Source: a virus. From it: 45,078 nucleotides of DNA. This document shows positions 26,901-34,567 of the stretch, one piece after another. The stretch spans positions 1-45,078 of IMG/VR virus record IMGVR_UViG_3300027747_000047; one strand, written 5' to 3'. How positions within the stretch are numbered: the first letter of the stretch is position 1; each line of letters opens with the position of its first letter. The notes beneath the pieces were generated by a model. That model saw nothing but the letters and a program-made list of their open reading frames with translations. It was not told where the DNA came from and did no database searches. A program made the translations under genes and the position numbers.

Positions 26901-29840
26901 CGTGAGGCTCAGGTAGTCGGTGAAAAGTTCAATGAGTCCGTAAAGGGCTACGAGTTTGGCAAAGCTGCAACGGCTTTGCAGATGGCACAGGACCCCCGTA
27001 AAGTTATACCTGCTTTAGCAGCGTTATGGAAGAGAGCAAACGCGGCGCAACGTAGAGCTTTGGTAGCTGCACCTACTACGGAATTCTTAGCTGATTGGGC
27101 TGGCAACAACGTCCCGCAATTAAAGACGGTTTCTAATCTGCTTCAACGCATGAACGGCATGACGCTGCAACTGTTGAGGTCAGCTGGTGAATTAACAAAC
27201 GAAATTGAGCGGGCATTCCGCGCAGACAAAACTTTGCGGGCTAAGCTCGACAAGATTGCGTTCATGTCTACTTTGATGGAGATTGATCCGTCCAACCCCA
27301 ACGCAAAAGAACGTAGTCTTAACTTAGACAAGATGTACGCTGAACTTGGCACAGACGGTCAACGCGTATACAAGCGCATCAAGAATCATTTTGAAGTCCT
27401 GTCTGAGTACATGTCCCGTTTGTTGGACGATCAGATTACAAACTCCAAGTTGCCGATTGCTGAGCAAGCTAACCTGATGAAAAAAATCAGGGCAATTTAC
27501 GAGACGGGGTCAAAGATTAGCCCATACTTTCCGTTGGTACGTGAAGGTGATTACTGGCTGTCTATCGGCTCAGGGAAAACCCGTAAGTTTTTTATGTACG
27601 AAACGGAAGCTCAGCGCGATGAGGCGATGCAGCAATTTGCAGACGAGCGCGTTAAAAAGAAACCCAACGAAACTACTGAAGAGTTTGAAAAGCGTAGGGC
27701 TGAAAACTTAGAAGAACTAATCGGCGACCAAGAGTACAACTTTGGTAACGATATCAGCACTCTGCGCAGAGCCTCTGGTAATACAAGCGTGTTACTTCGT
27801 GACATCTTTGTAACGATTGACGGTGCAAGTTTAGGTGACAGTGAGGCCAAAGAACGCTTGAAAGACGCTGTGTATCAGGTGTACCTACAGTCCATGCCTG
27901 AGCAAAGTTTCCGTCGGCAGTTTATCCACCGCAAGGGAACAACTGGATTCCGTCCTGACCTCCTGCGTAACGTAGCACACACATCTACAAAGATGGCTAC
28001 TCAGCTTGCCCGTATTAAGTATGCTCCGCTGTTGCGTAATGCTATATCTGCTGCGCAGGATTCGATTGCTAACCGACCAAGTATGCAACCGTTCGTGACT
28101 GAGATGCGGGGCCGGGTTGACTCTTCTCTTTCTCCTGTTAAAGAAGGCGTAGCAGCCAGCATAGTTGGCGGTATCACTAAAGCTTCCTACATCTACTATT
28201 TGGGTGGCGCATCTTCTGCTTTGCTACAACCCTTAAGTATTTTCCAGACTGGTCTGCCTGTACTGTCTCGCTACGGCGCGTTCAATGCTACCCGTGAATT
28301 GGGTACTATGCTAAAGGTATGGCAGCAGTACGGCGTGTACAAAACCAACAAAGACGGAACTCAATCATGGGTCGCACCTTCCATTGAACACGCTAAGGAT
28401 TTAACTCCGTTAGAGCGCAAGGCTATACGCGAGATGCTGGCGCGTGATGTGACTACTTCCACTTATGCGAGCGCAGTGTTTGACTATAAGAAGACGCCTA
28501 CCGAGAACCTAAGCTCGCCTATCACAAACTTTGGCAAAGGTACCGTGGACTTGTTAGTGCTTGGTGGCCTGATGCACTCGACCGAGCGCTTGTCTCGTGA
28601 GATCATGTTCATGAGCTCGTTCCGCTTAAACATAAAAGAAGGCAAATCTTTTGAAGAGGCGGTAGACCAAGCAACCTACGATACCAACGAAGCTCTGGGC
28701 AACTATGGCGAGTACAACCGACCTACATTCATGAAGGGTTTGGGCGGCAAGTTACTGACGCAGTTCATGATGTATCCGTTGCATGTAACGCTATTCTTGC
28801 TCAAAAACTTTAAAGAGATGATTAAGCCGATGGACGGACGCACCCGTGTTGAGGCAGTGCAGAAGTTCTTTGGTACTCTAGGTACGACTTACATCCTCGG
28901 CGGCTATGTCGCTTTACCAATGTTTAGCACTATCATGGGCTTGCTTGGCTGGGCATGGGAAGCATTGAAAGATAAAGATTGGCCTGAGGATTTACGGTCT
29001 ATGAGCTTTGAGTTCTGGTTCCGTACTGTTTGGATGCCTAAGCAACTTGGCGAAACTGAAATTGGTGGTAAGAAGCTGTCCGACATCCTTGAGCGCGGTC
29101 CTGTTAACGCATTGACTGGGCTTGATATTTCTGGCCGTACCAGCCTCAACAACTTATGGTTGCGAGACACTAAAGAAGCCAAGACAATCAAAGAAGAGGT
29201 CATGAACATGATGCTCGAGAAGTCTGGTGCTGGCGTGAATATGATGGTGTCTATGGCTGAAGGGCTTTCTGCTCTGGCGCATGGGGACACGGCCAAAGGT
29301 GTGAAAAAACTATTGCCCGCTGGCTTTAGAAACTTTGTCACTGCAAATGAGTATTGGAAAGAAGGCGCTAAGGACAACAAAGGCACTCGGATTCTGTCCA
29401 AGGATGCGTTTACTACTGGTCAAATAATTGGTCAAGCTGTCGGCTTCCGTTCTGATTTACTGGCTAACACGCAATACGTAAACTTCAAGGCGATCGGTAT
29501 TCAGCAACGCATCCTCAATGAACGTCAGGCATTGCTAAACAATCTTGATCGTGAGTTTAGAAACAAAAACATGAAGAAGTTTGGCACCTACATGAAGGAC
29601 ATGAACGAGTTCAATCGCAAGTTCCCAACGTACCAAATCAGTGGTGACAACCTTTCAGATGCGCTCGAAGGTAATGCCGAGAAACGCGCAAAGGCTTTAC
29701 GTGGGTTTGAACTCAACGAGAAGAACATGCCTCTACTTGGTAATGCACTTGCTCCGTCTCGTAAAGCGGCTAGGACGGCAGAAGCTAAAGGTCGCGTAGA
29801 AAATACAAGAGAAGTCTCTGGCCGACTAGAACGCCCATAA
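20940..29840 (+). CDS. Giant polyvalent virion protein: ART-like, two HExxH, GHKL ATPase segments
   Basis: This is an uninterrupted 2,966-residue frame, likely injected with the DNA. Seen in order: N-terminal MPIYEYKGQQYEM module; helical membrane-like segment (about 299-370); Gln/Glu-rich linker (about 490-515); ADP-ribosyltransferase-like segment with R735 (RLWRG), S750 (SFTNS) and E794 (GAEFRV). Next are zincin motif H1049-E-L-L-H1053 with E1123 (DPREFVSYG); GHKL/Hsp90-type ATPase with N-box E1255-N1259 (ELFQNSFDAI), G1 box D1293-N-G-L-G1297 and G2 box SGGLGVAK (1321-1328); and a second zincin, H1847-E-L-A-H1851 with H1857 and NHGAEF, like SprT/YgjP proteases. The last 950 residues are helical (SPYFPLVREGDYWL is typical). 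Polyvalent proteins are known as multi-effector ejected proteins; targets here are unknown. Confidence 0.75.
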   Translation: MPIYEYKGQQYEMATEDPAAAKAKILGYLEKQSAPAEEKPAPAERKLGLSSALAKDDSFSSMLSRDNSGIRAPITAEDYLKIKKEKEQSVLEKTPLPPIASTEDKLLNPQFVSAVEAHLNALPAEERAGALAKLAESPTVYGRAAKVVAGRYEALDKNVSPTLSKFDPRLEAQKQRFMEQGRSEEDATRDAMGQSTGNLKRDYQQMTRDVVGEKAGFYAAERAKELENADFLDRVGAGVRSQYTKSGLGLLSAYADLTGDKQFSKDLMGARRIEDAREGAIPQGKSIFEKSAQGAMTSLASQAPFIAMTAMTGGSAPLLAQAAIQQFGDSYSEGRSAGLSGQAAATRAVAMATAEVFFERFGMTKALAGLKAHIAKYGVDSVPKYLARAIATEIPPELATTATQYLTDMAPKIGLNKNPSLADFYKQMEETVRQTVLQAGVTAGGTVALTKGAQKAGEALSKIGAPREGAYQRDSSYEGLSELIARQKGFLTPQDQQQRQRQQEEQQQEQAAPPDTSLGELGEVRPSTDLQQPAPLAVAPEAREATIAQLATEIAETQGVPDEDARRMAEARITAQEQQQKRDTAKLAAKPQDDRIRARAQELLSEGYVQDAQEAIDTAKTQIQDEDEADALAESEAKGETNVGQPNAAPSGTSAKVAGATNKEPTATGVGGGERPRVVPTKPDATSANGRETPKPATVSYEGQDYLDTPRIRSLIKKADNINKAVPSVPEGMTRLWRGNRPGEVGQNPSFTNSLVGIALPFNESYGGDLSYVDVPTADLSKYESVGAVAKGAEFRVTPEIAATAQVVPAKKRGPKGPRLAAEEKEKKAVEKKATDALIGRARRALTSITKLFEELPKQLAEGKTNEAAARAKITTEVTKLLKNQQELRDAGLAGSAEGKRIKKFLEANAREVSAVQANLAAQEESLTAQESGEEETGASSTINKEPADERISKFTTGAQAVTHVIKTGSPFQARLAKRLRSFVQGVKFVVLEEGQEIPEQLKTPRNAKAWDRSIALYIENYKTGDRVIYVRGASFGNSQGINNITILHELLHAATNRKLAIAFEYIKKGVYLNTPAVRAAQDLIRIMNSAARTYEDLAKQKKLSMDMVALRYDGDIFNDPREFVSYGLTDPQMQNFLMQAHGYEADMPFFTRFVSALRDLLGMKDTDINALTDLIVATDNILKARVPGVQINGQSVSSMFGFGKGKDTEADSTFSISGETVSAKPSANVQRLAKMLGTKLYGTPEDITTVSVKELFQNSFDAIKEAIENGQVKNGKVAIKLDKDKRTINITDNGLGMPTSVMGNQFLQIAGTVKGTSRASGGLGVAKMLFLFENKKLEVVSLRDGKLSRLITTGDELKAAMAANPATLLEQLKDFLSPEDIQIIAPAIQAAITRMRENGEVVPEIKIETSSDSKEIEKYKNIFPDGHGTSVTVQIPETYVDSSSGDEKDIKFPISAHYYPVLGKSPLFDDIEVTFDRGYGPDKLSLGKNFPIDDFTPFANVNFAWGTARVYVSKKIERNYGDNTHVLSNGLWQFDRTISDRPGFGGKAIQRDFYIDVSPSPDVKPEDAGYPFELNRQGFSKQANSDFEKIFNYITAIYSQLDLAAGIKNFGTVQYVNLDGSLTTAEILEPKTPVSDNAFTLIKPGDSVEVREGILYVNNRKLPELTADDLKNTAVRIDELTIPQKDINPKKVMIHDNTRFEIDDKVLTQQGWDVVVIDNAWVAVKNGKKYTEPGTMEELVAQMEADGAIKTESLSDRAREKFGARYDKYLAEIGQTFQLLRGALVAGGRGEYGDLASQAIGTSIDNEYYGVSIMVPFKGMFINPTTTDMRGSPEEIAISMIGTMIHELAHFKARNHGAEFASEMQRVMTLLKVYPAIDLDQVEKNLTKHVAKNKDIFDFLDKEFRSGNLKPRGNRFKDAGGYQQIENEGSTESVEGTSGAREGWRPSLSQIAGPSDQNAGQIGIGEGLDNEAQEVGEVVRSQKAIEREAQVVGEKFNESVKGYEFGKAATALQMAQDPRKVIPALAALWKRANAAQRRALVAAPTTEFLADWAGNNVPQLKTVSNLLQRMNGMTLQLLRSAGELTNEIERAFRADKTLRAKLDKIAFMSTLMEIDPSNPNAKERSLNLDKMYAELGTDGQRVYKRIKNHFEVLSEYMSRLLDDQITNSKLPIAEQANLMKKIRAIYETGSKISPYFPLVREGDYWLSIGSGKTRKFFMYETEAQRDEAMQQFADERVKKKPNETTEEFEKRRAENLEELIGDQEYNFGNDISTLRRASGNTSVLLRDIFVTIDGASLGDSEAKERLKDAVYQVYLQSMPEQSFRRQFIHRKGTTGFRPDLLRNVAHTSTKMATQLARIKYAPLLRNAISAAQDSIANRPSMQPFVTEMRGRVDSSLSPVKEGVAASIVGGITKASYIYYLGGASSALLQPLSIFQTGLPVLSRYGAFNATRELGTMLKVWQQYGVYKTNKDGTQSWVAPSIEHAKDLTPLERKAIREMLARDVTTSTYASAVFDYKKTPTENLSSPITNFGKGTVDLLVLGGLMHSTERLSREIMFMSSFRLNIKEGKSFEEAVDQATYDTNEALGNYGEYNRPTFMKGLGGKLLTQFMMYPLHVTLFLLKNFKEMIKPMDGRTRVEAVQKFFGTLGTTYILGGYVALPMFSTIMGLLGWAWEALKDKDWPEDLRSMSFEFWFRTVWMPKQLGETEIGGKKLSDILERGPVNALTGLDISGRTSLNNLWLRDTKEAKTIKEEVMNMMLEKSGAGVNMMVSMAEGLSALAHGDTAKGVKKLLPAGFRNFVTANEYWKEGAKDNKGTRILSKDAFTTGQIIGQAVGFRSDLLANTQYVNFKAIGIQQRILNERQALLNNLDREFRNKNMKKFGTYMKDMNEFNRKFPTYQISGDNLSDALEGNAEKRAKALRGFELNEKNMPLLGNALAPSRKAARTAEAKGRVENTREVSGRLERP

Positions 29841-29863
29841 AAAATCCCCGCACTAGGCGGGGA
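29839..29863 (-). terminator. Intrinsic terminator of the leftward (early) operon at the convergent junction
   Basis: A perfect 7-bp stem, TCCCCGC (29845-29851) and GCGGGGA (29857-29863), encloses the loop ACTAG. On the minus strand the hairpin is followed by six T residues (complement of A 29839-29844). On the plus strand no T-run follows. It therefore stops leftward transcription just past the last minus-strand gene. For rightward late transcripts it can only be a weak hairpin. Confidence 0.85.
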
Positions 29864-29914
29864 CAAAGGAGGGATGGAGCTAACATCCTAGACAACTGAT
29901 AAGTGGATTTTACA

Positions 29915-30109
29915 TTAGGTTCGCCAGACTCGAAGCCCTTTGATACCATCTAGCAACACTACTTTCGTAACAATATCCATCTTTAATCTTTTAGCCACAC
30001 GGTTTAGTTCTTCCCGTGCGGCCTTCTCGTCTATGCAGGGTACAAAGAAGCTGTACCCTTTGCGGAACTTCTTCCACTCAATCTGATACGACACTGTCTC
30101 GATTTGCAT
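29915..30109 (-). CDS. Small conserved early protein, function unknown
   Basis: This 64-residue protein begins inside the last codons of the primase-helicase gene (32-base overlap in another frame) and is the final gene of the leftward operon, about 50 bp before its terminator. The sequence opens MQIETVSYQIEWKKFRKGYSFFVPC, followed by a helix rich in Ala, Arg and Lys (EKAAREELNRVAKRLK) and a short strand-rich end (VTKVVLLDGIKGLRVWRT). A beta-alpha-beta mini-fold with basic surface suggests nucleic-acid contact, but this is inference. The ribosome-binding site is weak, so coupling to the upstream gene is likely. Confidence 0.65.
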   Translation of the reverse strand: MQIETVSYQIEWKKFRKGYSFFVPCIDEKAAREELNRVAKRLKMDIVTKVVLLDGIKGLRVWRT

Positions 30110-32924
30110 CTGCGGTCAATGTATCAAGTTGTAGATATTCAGACTTACCCGCGTCAAACTTTAATGTCCGTACGACTGGTGACGACAACTTCATACCCTT
30201 AGACATACGCTTGTTGACGGTTTCCAATAGGATTTGCTGGTCGGTCATGGTTTTAAGCAGGCTCTTGTAGTTGATCTGCTGTTTAACGCAGAACTCTTTG
30301 AACTGCTTTGCAGCTACATATAGATGTTTGGTATCTGGCTCGTAGCGTATTAGTAACTCTCCACGCGGTTCCATACCCGGCATTGCCTGCATGTTTGTCC
30401 GTGCATCAACTTCACCGTTAACCACCAATGTGTTCATTGCTAAGTGAGCGTTCACAAACTCGCCAAGGGCTGTAACTGGAGAATCTGTCGGTGGCTTAAC
30501 GTCAAGGCGCATCTCAGACAACATGCTTTTCATCCACTTATAGATTTCTTTCATGTCATAGTTATGCAGACCAAGTTCTTTGGCTATTAAACCGCCAGTA
30601 ATGATGGTGGCGCATACGGCTGACCAAAAACGTTCGCGTGATGTGAACTGGACTTCTTTGTCAATCTTGGCTTGAATCTGTTTATATGTATTCTTGGCTT
30701 CTTCAAGGTTGTTAACTAACCAAGTAATGTAGATTTCCCCTGCGTGGCCGTAGTTCTCGTTGAGTTGATGGTCAAACATCTCCTTGCCGTAAGCCATACC
30801 AATCACGTCGTTAGGCTCAATCTTGTACTCTAGTAGACGCACTGACTCACCATCCGGAGCGTTCTTTAACATCAGTAGCTTTTCATGGAAGCTGGCGTTA
30901 GCCGATGCCAGAGTCATGTTCTGCCAAGAAGTATTGTTAACGCGCAGTGCATTCTCTGAACCTTTAACTCGGTGTTTGCCTCGACCTTGACTGATGCCGT
31001 ATGCCAAGTCGGAAAACTCCTTGGGTAGCATGTTGGTAATCTCGTCAATCGTGTTGGGCAGGTTGTTCATCACACCCAGTTGTTGCATCTTGGCGTTGAG
31101 CGTATCTTTCTCAATCGCCATCATTTCGTACGGCATTCCGTACACGCTGTTGCACATGCGCAGAATCGTTGATTTTCCTGATCCAGCCTGCTCGTAGATT
31201 ACGTTAATGATTGCACCCTTTAAGCCAGTGAACTTGAACAATGGGGCACCGAATGCCGTAAGAGCGGCAAACGCATGGGGCTCCATGCCCGGTTTTGCAT
31301 ACAGATTAAATACTTCTTTCCACTTCTCCATGTCGCCTTTGGTGTGAATCTTTTCTGCGAAGAAGTCTGTTGTTGATGACGGCGGGCTATAGAACGTCCC
31401 GTCTTTGGTGATCTCTTTGTCACCCATAATAAATTTGCTGTCTCCATCTACCCATCCGAATTGTGTTCTCATTAGCTCTGCTTTCTTTGTGTACTGTAAG
31501 TTTTTGACTGATGTAACGACATACGTAGCAAGGTTTTCATACTGCTTGTGGTGTGCCATCACTCCCTGTTGTGCAAGATGCTTGCGCAGCTCGTCTTTAG
31601 AAGATATAGCTGCTGTCGTAATAGCAAACTCTTTCATACCGTCGTGCGGTAGGTGATGCCTAAACAGCGCCATCTCTCCTAACTCTTTGTCCCGCATCCG
31701 CTTAATCACATACAGATCATGTTCATAGACTAGCTTTGGCTCGCCCTCTTCATCATCTTGTTGTGGTCTGACGTAGATGCCACCTTTTTTCCCACGAAAA
31801 AATGGGAATGGGTACTCAGGTATTTGGTGCTTGACTACACCTTGTTTGGTTTCAACTTCAACTTCGTTATCTTCTTCGGTGGCTTGCTCAATCTCCACAC
31901 CTAAAACAATAGGTGACTTGAACTTACCTCGGTGTGGGCAACCCTCACAACCTCCGGGATTTCGCTCCTCAAATGTGTCGCAGTGGTGTGGCCCACCGTT
32001 CTTTCTTATATTCTTTAGTTTCTGGTTAACCTCTGCGGGGTCATACTCGGGATGCTTCTCTGACATTTTGTGGGCGGCTTTGTCTCCATCTACGCAGAAA
32101 GCGGGAATAGATAACGCAGACATCCACAGTGGTTCGCTAAGTTCTTCTTGATTCTCATAGCAGTAATTGAGTTGGGCGCAACCCTTCTCGCCTAGCATCA
32201 TGATTGTCTTGAACTTCTTAACCTTGTTACCCAGTAATGCTTCCATCATTGGGCTCATCGCTCTCGGTACAAAGTCAGGCTGTTCTTGCTCAGGCGCATC
32301 TGCACCGAGTAATTCTTTGTAGGCTTCGTACGATAGAGGCTTCGTGTGCTCGTTCCAAACTGTGACGGATTTAGGGTCATCTTTGTTCTTGAAATTAGCC
32401 GAGTGCATCGGGCGCAAGATACGTGAGGCTTCGAAGACGTGTGGGTCAACGATTAGTCCATGCTCTTTACACAATGCTTTTAGTCGCTTAGCTAACGGCG
32501 TCCACTCTTGACGAGTAACCGTGCGGTCGAGCAACCAGTAGGCGTGAATTCCGTTGCCAGAGTTCACCAGTATGGGTCTATGCAGTCCAGCGGTTTTGCA
32601 AAACTTTTGTAATTCTGCTAGTCCAGTCTGTTGATCTAGATAGCCCTCAATAATCCCTTTGGAGTTAGGTACGCCCTTGGTGGGGCCGCAATCAATATCC
32701 ATCCACAATGCGCGGAAGTATTGAGCGTTACCGTGAGTCCTGTCGTTCGCTGGTCCAAATTTAGCGCATCCGAAAAACGCGTCAATCTTCTTACCTACAA
32801 ACTCTTGAATTATTTCTTCAGCTTCTTCTCTAGTATCTACAAATCTTTGATCTGGAAACGTGCCACCCCCGAATACACAGTACCGTCCCTCCGTTGGGAG
32901 CACTGCATTGAGTAGGTCAAACAT
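30078..32924 (-). CDS. Primase-helicase (AEP-like primase fused to DUF927-type helicase)
   Basis: This 948-residue fusion is expected to prime and unwind DNA at the phage fork. The N-terminal archaeo-eukaryotic-primase-like half shows the metal-binding D76-x-D78 (WMDIDCG), the nucleotide motif N121-S-G-N-G-I-H127 and the third motif SRILRPMHSANFKN (167-180). A cysteine cluster, H314-C315 and C326-x-x-C329-x-H331 (NPGGCEGCPH), probably binds metal. The C-terminal half carries Walker A EQAGSGKST (Lys584) followed by DEITNM-type acidic residues, in the arrangement of DUF927/COG5519 phage and plasmid helicases. The start overlaps the HTH gene stop (TAATG). It serves the same fork as the family A polymerase and SSB-like protein of this module. 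Confidence 0.82.
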   Translation of the reverse strand: MFDLLNAVLPTEGRYCVFGGGTFPDQRFVDTREEAEEIIQEFVGKKIDAFFGCAKFGPANDRTHGNAQYFRALWMDIDCGPTKGVPNSKGIIEGYLDQQTGLAELQKFCKTAGLHRPILVNSGNGIHAYWLLDRTVTRQEWTPLAKRLKALCKEHGLIVDPHVFEASRILRPMHSANFKNKDDPKSVTVWNEHTKPLSYEAYKELLGADAPEQEQPDFVPRAMSPMMEALLGNKVKKFKTIMMLGEKGCAQLNYCYENQEELSEPLWMSALSIPAFCVDGDKAAHKMSEKHPEYDPAEVNQKLKNIRKNGGPHHCDTFEERNPGGCEGCPHRGKFKSPIVLGVEIEQATEEDNEVEVETKQGVVKHQIPEYPFPFFRGKKGGIYVRPQQDDEEGEPKLVYEHDLYVIKRMRDKELGEMALFRHHLPHDGMKEFAITTAAISSKDELRKHLAQQGVMAHHKQYENLATYVVTSVKNLQYTKKAELMRTQFGWVDGDSKFIMGDKEITKDGTFYSPPSSTTDFFAEKIHTKGDMEKWKEVFNLYAKPGMEPHAFAALTAFGAPLFKFTGLKGAIINVIYEQAGSGKSTILRMCNSVYGMPYEMMAIEKDTLNAKMQQLGVMNNLPNTIDEITNMLPKEFSDLAYGISQGRGKHRVKGSENALRVNNTSWQNMTLASANASFHEKLLMLKNAPDGESVRLLEYKIEPNDVIGMAYGKEMFDHQLNENYGHAGEIYITWLVNNLEEAKNTYKQIQAKIDKEVQFTSRERFWSAVCATIITGGLIAKELGLHNYDMKEIYKWMKSMLSEMRLDVKPPTDSPVTALGEFVNAHLAMNTLVVNGEVDARTNMQAMPGMEPRGELLIRYEPDTKHLYVAAKQFKEFCVKQQINYKSLLKTMTDQQILLETVNKRMSKGMKLSSPVVRTLKFDAGKSEYLQLDTLTADANRDSVVSD

Positions 32925-33157
32925 TATTGGTGCTTCAAAATCGTGATGTATTCTTTGATGGGCTCAACCATTCGACTGTTTGGAATTACCCGCCCTTCGA
33001 ACCAGTTGTAAACCGTCTGACGACTGACGTCGAATCTCTCCGCAATAGAAGAAACGCTAACGCCAGTCTTTATACAAATACGTCCCAAAGCTACACCTAT
33101 ATGTTTTCCGTCAGCGGATTTATTCGCCAACATCAAATTTAAGCTGTAGCCTGACAC
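32924..33157 (-). CDS. Helix-turn-helix DNA-binding regulator
   Basis: This 77-residue protein starts at GTG 33157 with GAGGA six bases upstream. A helix-turn-helix is clear at residues 31-55 (TGVSVSSIAERFDVSRQTVYNWFEG), with SRQTVYNW as the recognition helix. That layout resembles phage XRE/terminase-small-subunit-like HTH proteins. With little else in the protein it is probably a dimeric repressor or activator. It sits between the SSB-like and primase genes, in the unit driven by the 34,540-34,567 promoter, so feedback on the paired early promoters is a natural hypothesis. No binding data exist. Confidence 0.72.
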   Translation of the reverse strand: MSGYSLNLMLANKSADGKHIGVALGRICIKTGVSVSSIAERFDVSRQTVYNWFEGRVIPNSRMVEPIKEYITILKHQ

Positions 33158-33159
33158 GC

Positions 33160-34071
33160 TTATTCCTCGTCAGTCCAAGCGGCAACTACAGAGTCCAAAC
33201 TTTTCTTGACTGTAGGTGCGGGTGCTTCGGCTTTCTTAGACTCGCGCTTCTTTGGTTCCTCGACTGCATCGTCATCAGTCACAGGAATTGCTTTGACCAC
33301 GGGTTTAGGAGCAGGTGCTTCTAACTTAGGTCTGCCAGCAACGTCGGCTTGGTATGGTGTCATAACTACCATCTTCTGCACTTCGGGCTTGGCCGCAACT
33401 TTGCTAGTCACTGCGTACTCACCCTTGTTGATGAAGCGAGTCGGCGTGAACAGAATAGACTGGTTGTCGTTGTCTTCGTTGAAGCTCAACTGTGTAACGA
33501 CGTAGTCCAAGCTCTTGCCGTTGTTAGCCAAATACTTGGTGTAGCTCTCGAATGGGTGGGTGTTGTCGCCAACGCTTTCACCAAACAAAGATTTAGATGC
33601 CAAGTTCATTTGATAAACCTCACCCTCGAGTGAAGAACCAAAGTCCTCTTCTAACACTACGGCAATACGACGTGAGTAACGGCAAGCCTTAGAGTTACCT
33701 TGGCCTGAGCCCTTGATGTTTTGTTGGCATGAATCGCAACGCTCTGCTTGTGGACTCGCTGAACTTTCATCAGGTGACTGACCATTGTTTGAGAAACAGT
33801 CTGGTGCAGATGGCTCTACCTCGGGTGTCCACTGCTTAGCGTAGAAGATACGACCAACTTTAGGAGATGCACTCACAACGATAACATTAAGGTTACCCTT
33901 GACCTTGCCCATCTCTTCACCACCAACCGTCTTACGGAAGATTCCGTTCTTCGGTACGATGCGCTTGACGCCAGCGGTTTTACGGCCAGCTAATTGTTTT
34001 GTAAGCTCGCTGACTCCTGCTGTTTGCAAAAAGTCTGGGAGGTCTTGGTTTAAAAGTGTTAAGTCACTCAT
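33160..34071 (-). CDS. SSB-like zinc-binding early protein with acidic C-terminus
   Basis: This 303-residue protein has an AAAGGA site. The core looks like a beta-barrel (LNVIVVSASPKVGRIFYAKQW, then RRIAVVLEEDFGSSLEGEVYQMNLASKSLFG). It is interrupted by a Ser/Gln-rich loop containing Cys92, Cys112-x-x-Cys115 and Cys130 (ERCDSCQQN, GNSKACRYSRR), a likely zinc knuckle. The last 70 residues are Pro/Ala/Lys-rich and end in an acidic tail (DSVVAAWTDEE), as in single-stranded-DNA-binding proteins such as T7 gp2.5, where the tail docks polymerase and helicase. Abundance is unknown. The SSB assignment is inference from layout and from its place in the replication unit. Confidence 0.5.
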   Translation of the reverse strand: MSDLTLLNQDLPDFLQTAGVSELTKQLAGRKTAGVKRIVPKNGIFRKTVGGEEMGKVKGNLNVIVVSASPKVGRIFYAKQWTPEVEPSAPDCFSNNGQSPDESSASPQAERCDSCQQNIKGSGQGNSKACRYSRRIAVVLEEDFGSSLEGEVYQMNLASKSLFGESVGDNTHPFESYTKYLANNGKSLDYVVTQLSFNEDNDNQSILFTPTRFINKGEYAVTSKVAAKPEVQKMVVMTPYQADVAGRPKLEAPAPKPVVKAIPVTDDDAVEEPKKRESKKAEAPAPTVKKSLDSVVAAWTDEE

Positions 34072-34072
34072 C

Positions 34073-34510
34073 TCATTTTTCCTTTGAACGTCTAACTACC
34101 ACGGTAAATTCGTTTTCGACATTAAGTCCTTTCGGGTAAATGTCTGGATTCTCTGCAAGAAACTCTTTCATGTGTGTCTGATGAAGTCTCTTCTCTAACA
34201 GGCCATAGTCGCCAACTTCTTCAATGAAGGCGTACATAGAATCCCAATCGTTAGTCCAGTACCGTGACTTAACTGTACGAACGATCGTGCCATGTGGGGT
34301 GCGTATGCTATCAGCGCCTTGCTCTTTGCAAGTGTCTAGCATCTGTTGTTCGAGCACTTCGAGTTGTTCTTCTAACTCTGCGTGGTCGGCTTTGTATTTT
34401 GCGGTGAGGTTGTCACGCGCATCACGAATCTTTATGTAGATCATCGTAAGTTTGTCTAGGGATATGTCGGGTCGGACGGGGGTGACTTCGTCCTGAACTT
34501 CTGCGTCCAT
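34073..34510 (-). CDS. Conserved early protein of unknown function (coiled coil + DNA-metabolism context)
   Basis: I choose ATG 34510 (145 residues) over the ATG 12 bases upstream. GGAG then lies six bases before the start, and the leader from the promoter at 34,540-34,567 becomes about 23 nt, matching the other early promoter. A helical N-terminal half (DKLTMIYIKIRDARDNLTAKYKADHAELEEQLE) reads as a coiled coil. It is followed by the conserved GADSIRTPHGTIVRTVKSRYWTNDW and LEKRLHQTHMKEFLAENPDIYPKGLNV motifs. I know this protein from many aquatic phages, normally next to the SSB-like gene, but without function. It is the first gene of its transcription unit. Confidence 0.65.
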   Translation of the reverse strand: MDAEVQDEVTPVRPDISLDKLTMIYIKIRDARDNLTAKYKADHAELEEQLEVLEQQMLDTCKEQGADSIRTPHGTIVRTVKSRYWTNDWDSMYAFIEEVGDYGLLEKRLHQTHMKEFLAENPDIYPKGLNVENEFTVVVRRSKEK

Positions 34511-34539
34511 CGTTAGCTCCATTTTGTTTTTGGTTGGTC

Positions 34540-34567
34540 AGTATATCACAACATTTGACATTGTCAA
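34540..34567 (-). promoter_or_regulatory. Early sigma70-type promoter with palindromic operator (P2)
   Basis: Read on the minus strand, TTGACA (34567-34562) is separated by 16 bp from TATACT (34545-34540). The -35 box is the first half of the palindrome TTGAC-AAT-GTCAA (34555-34567). The block TTGACAAWGTCAAAT and the downstream ACTGACC are shared with the promoter at 41,061-41,089. It overlaps the stop of the SNF2 gene and drives the unit that begins at 34510. Confidence 0.75.

Noticed and set aside
29875-29892. Tiny ORF after a strong AAAGGAGGG site beyond the giant gene
   Set aside because: It encodes only five codons before TAG, so the site is probably accidental.
31777-32151. 124-codon plus-strand frame opposite the primase-helicase
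   Set aside because: Cys/Ser/Pro-rich shadow of a strongly supported gene; no start signal.
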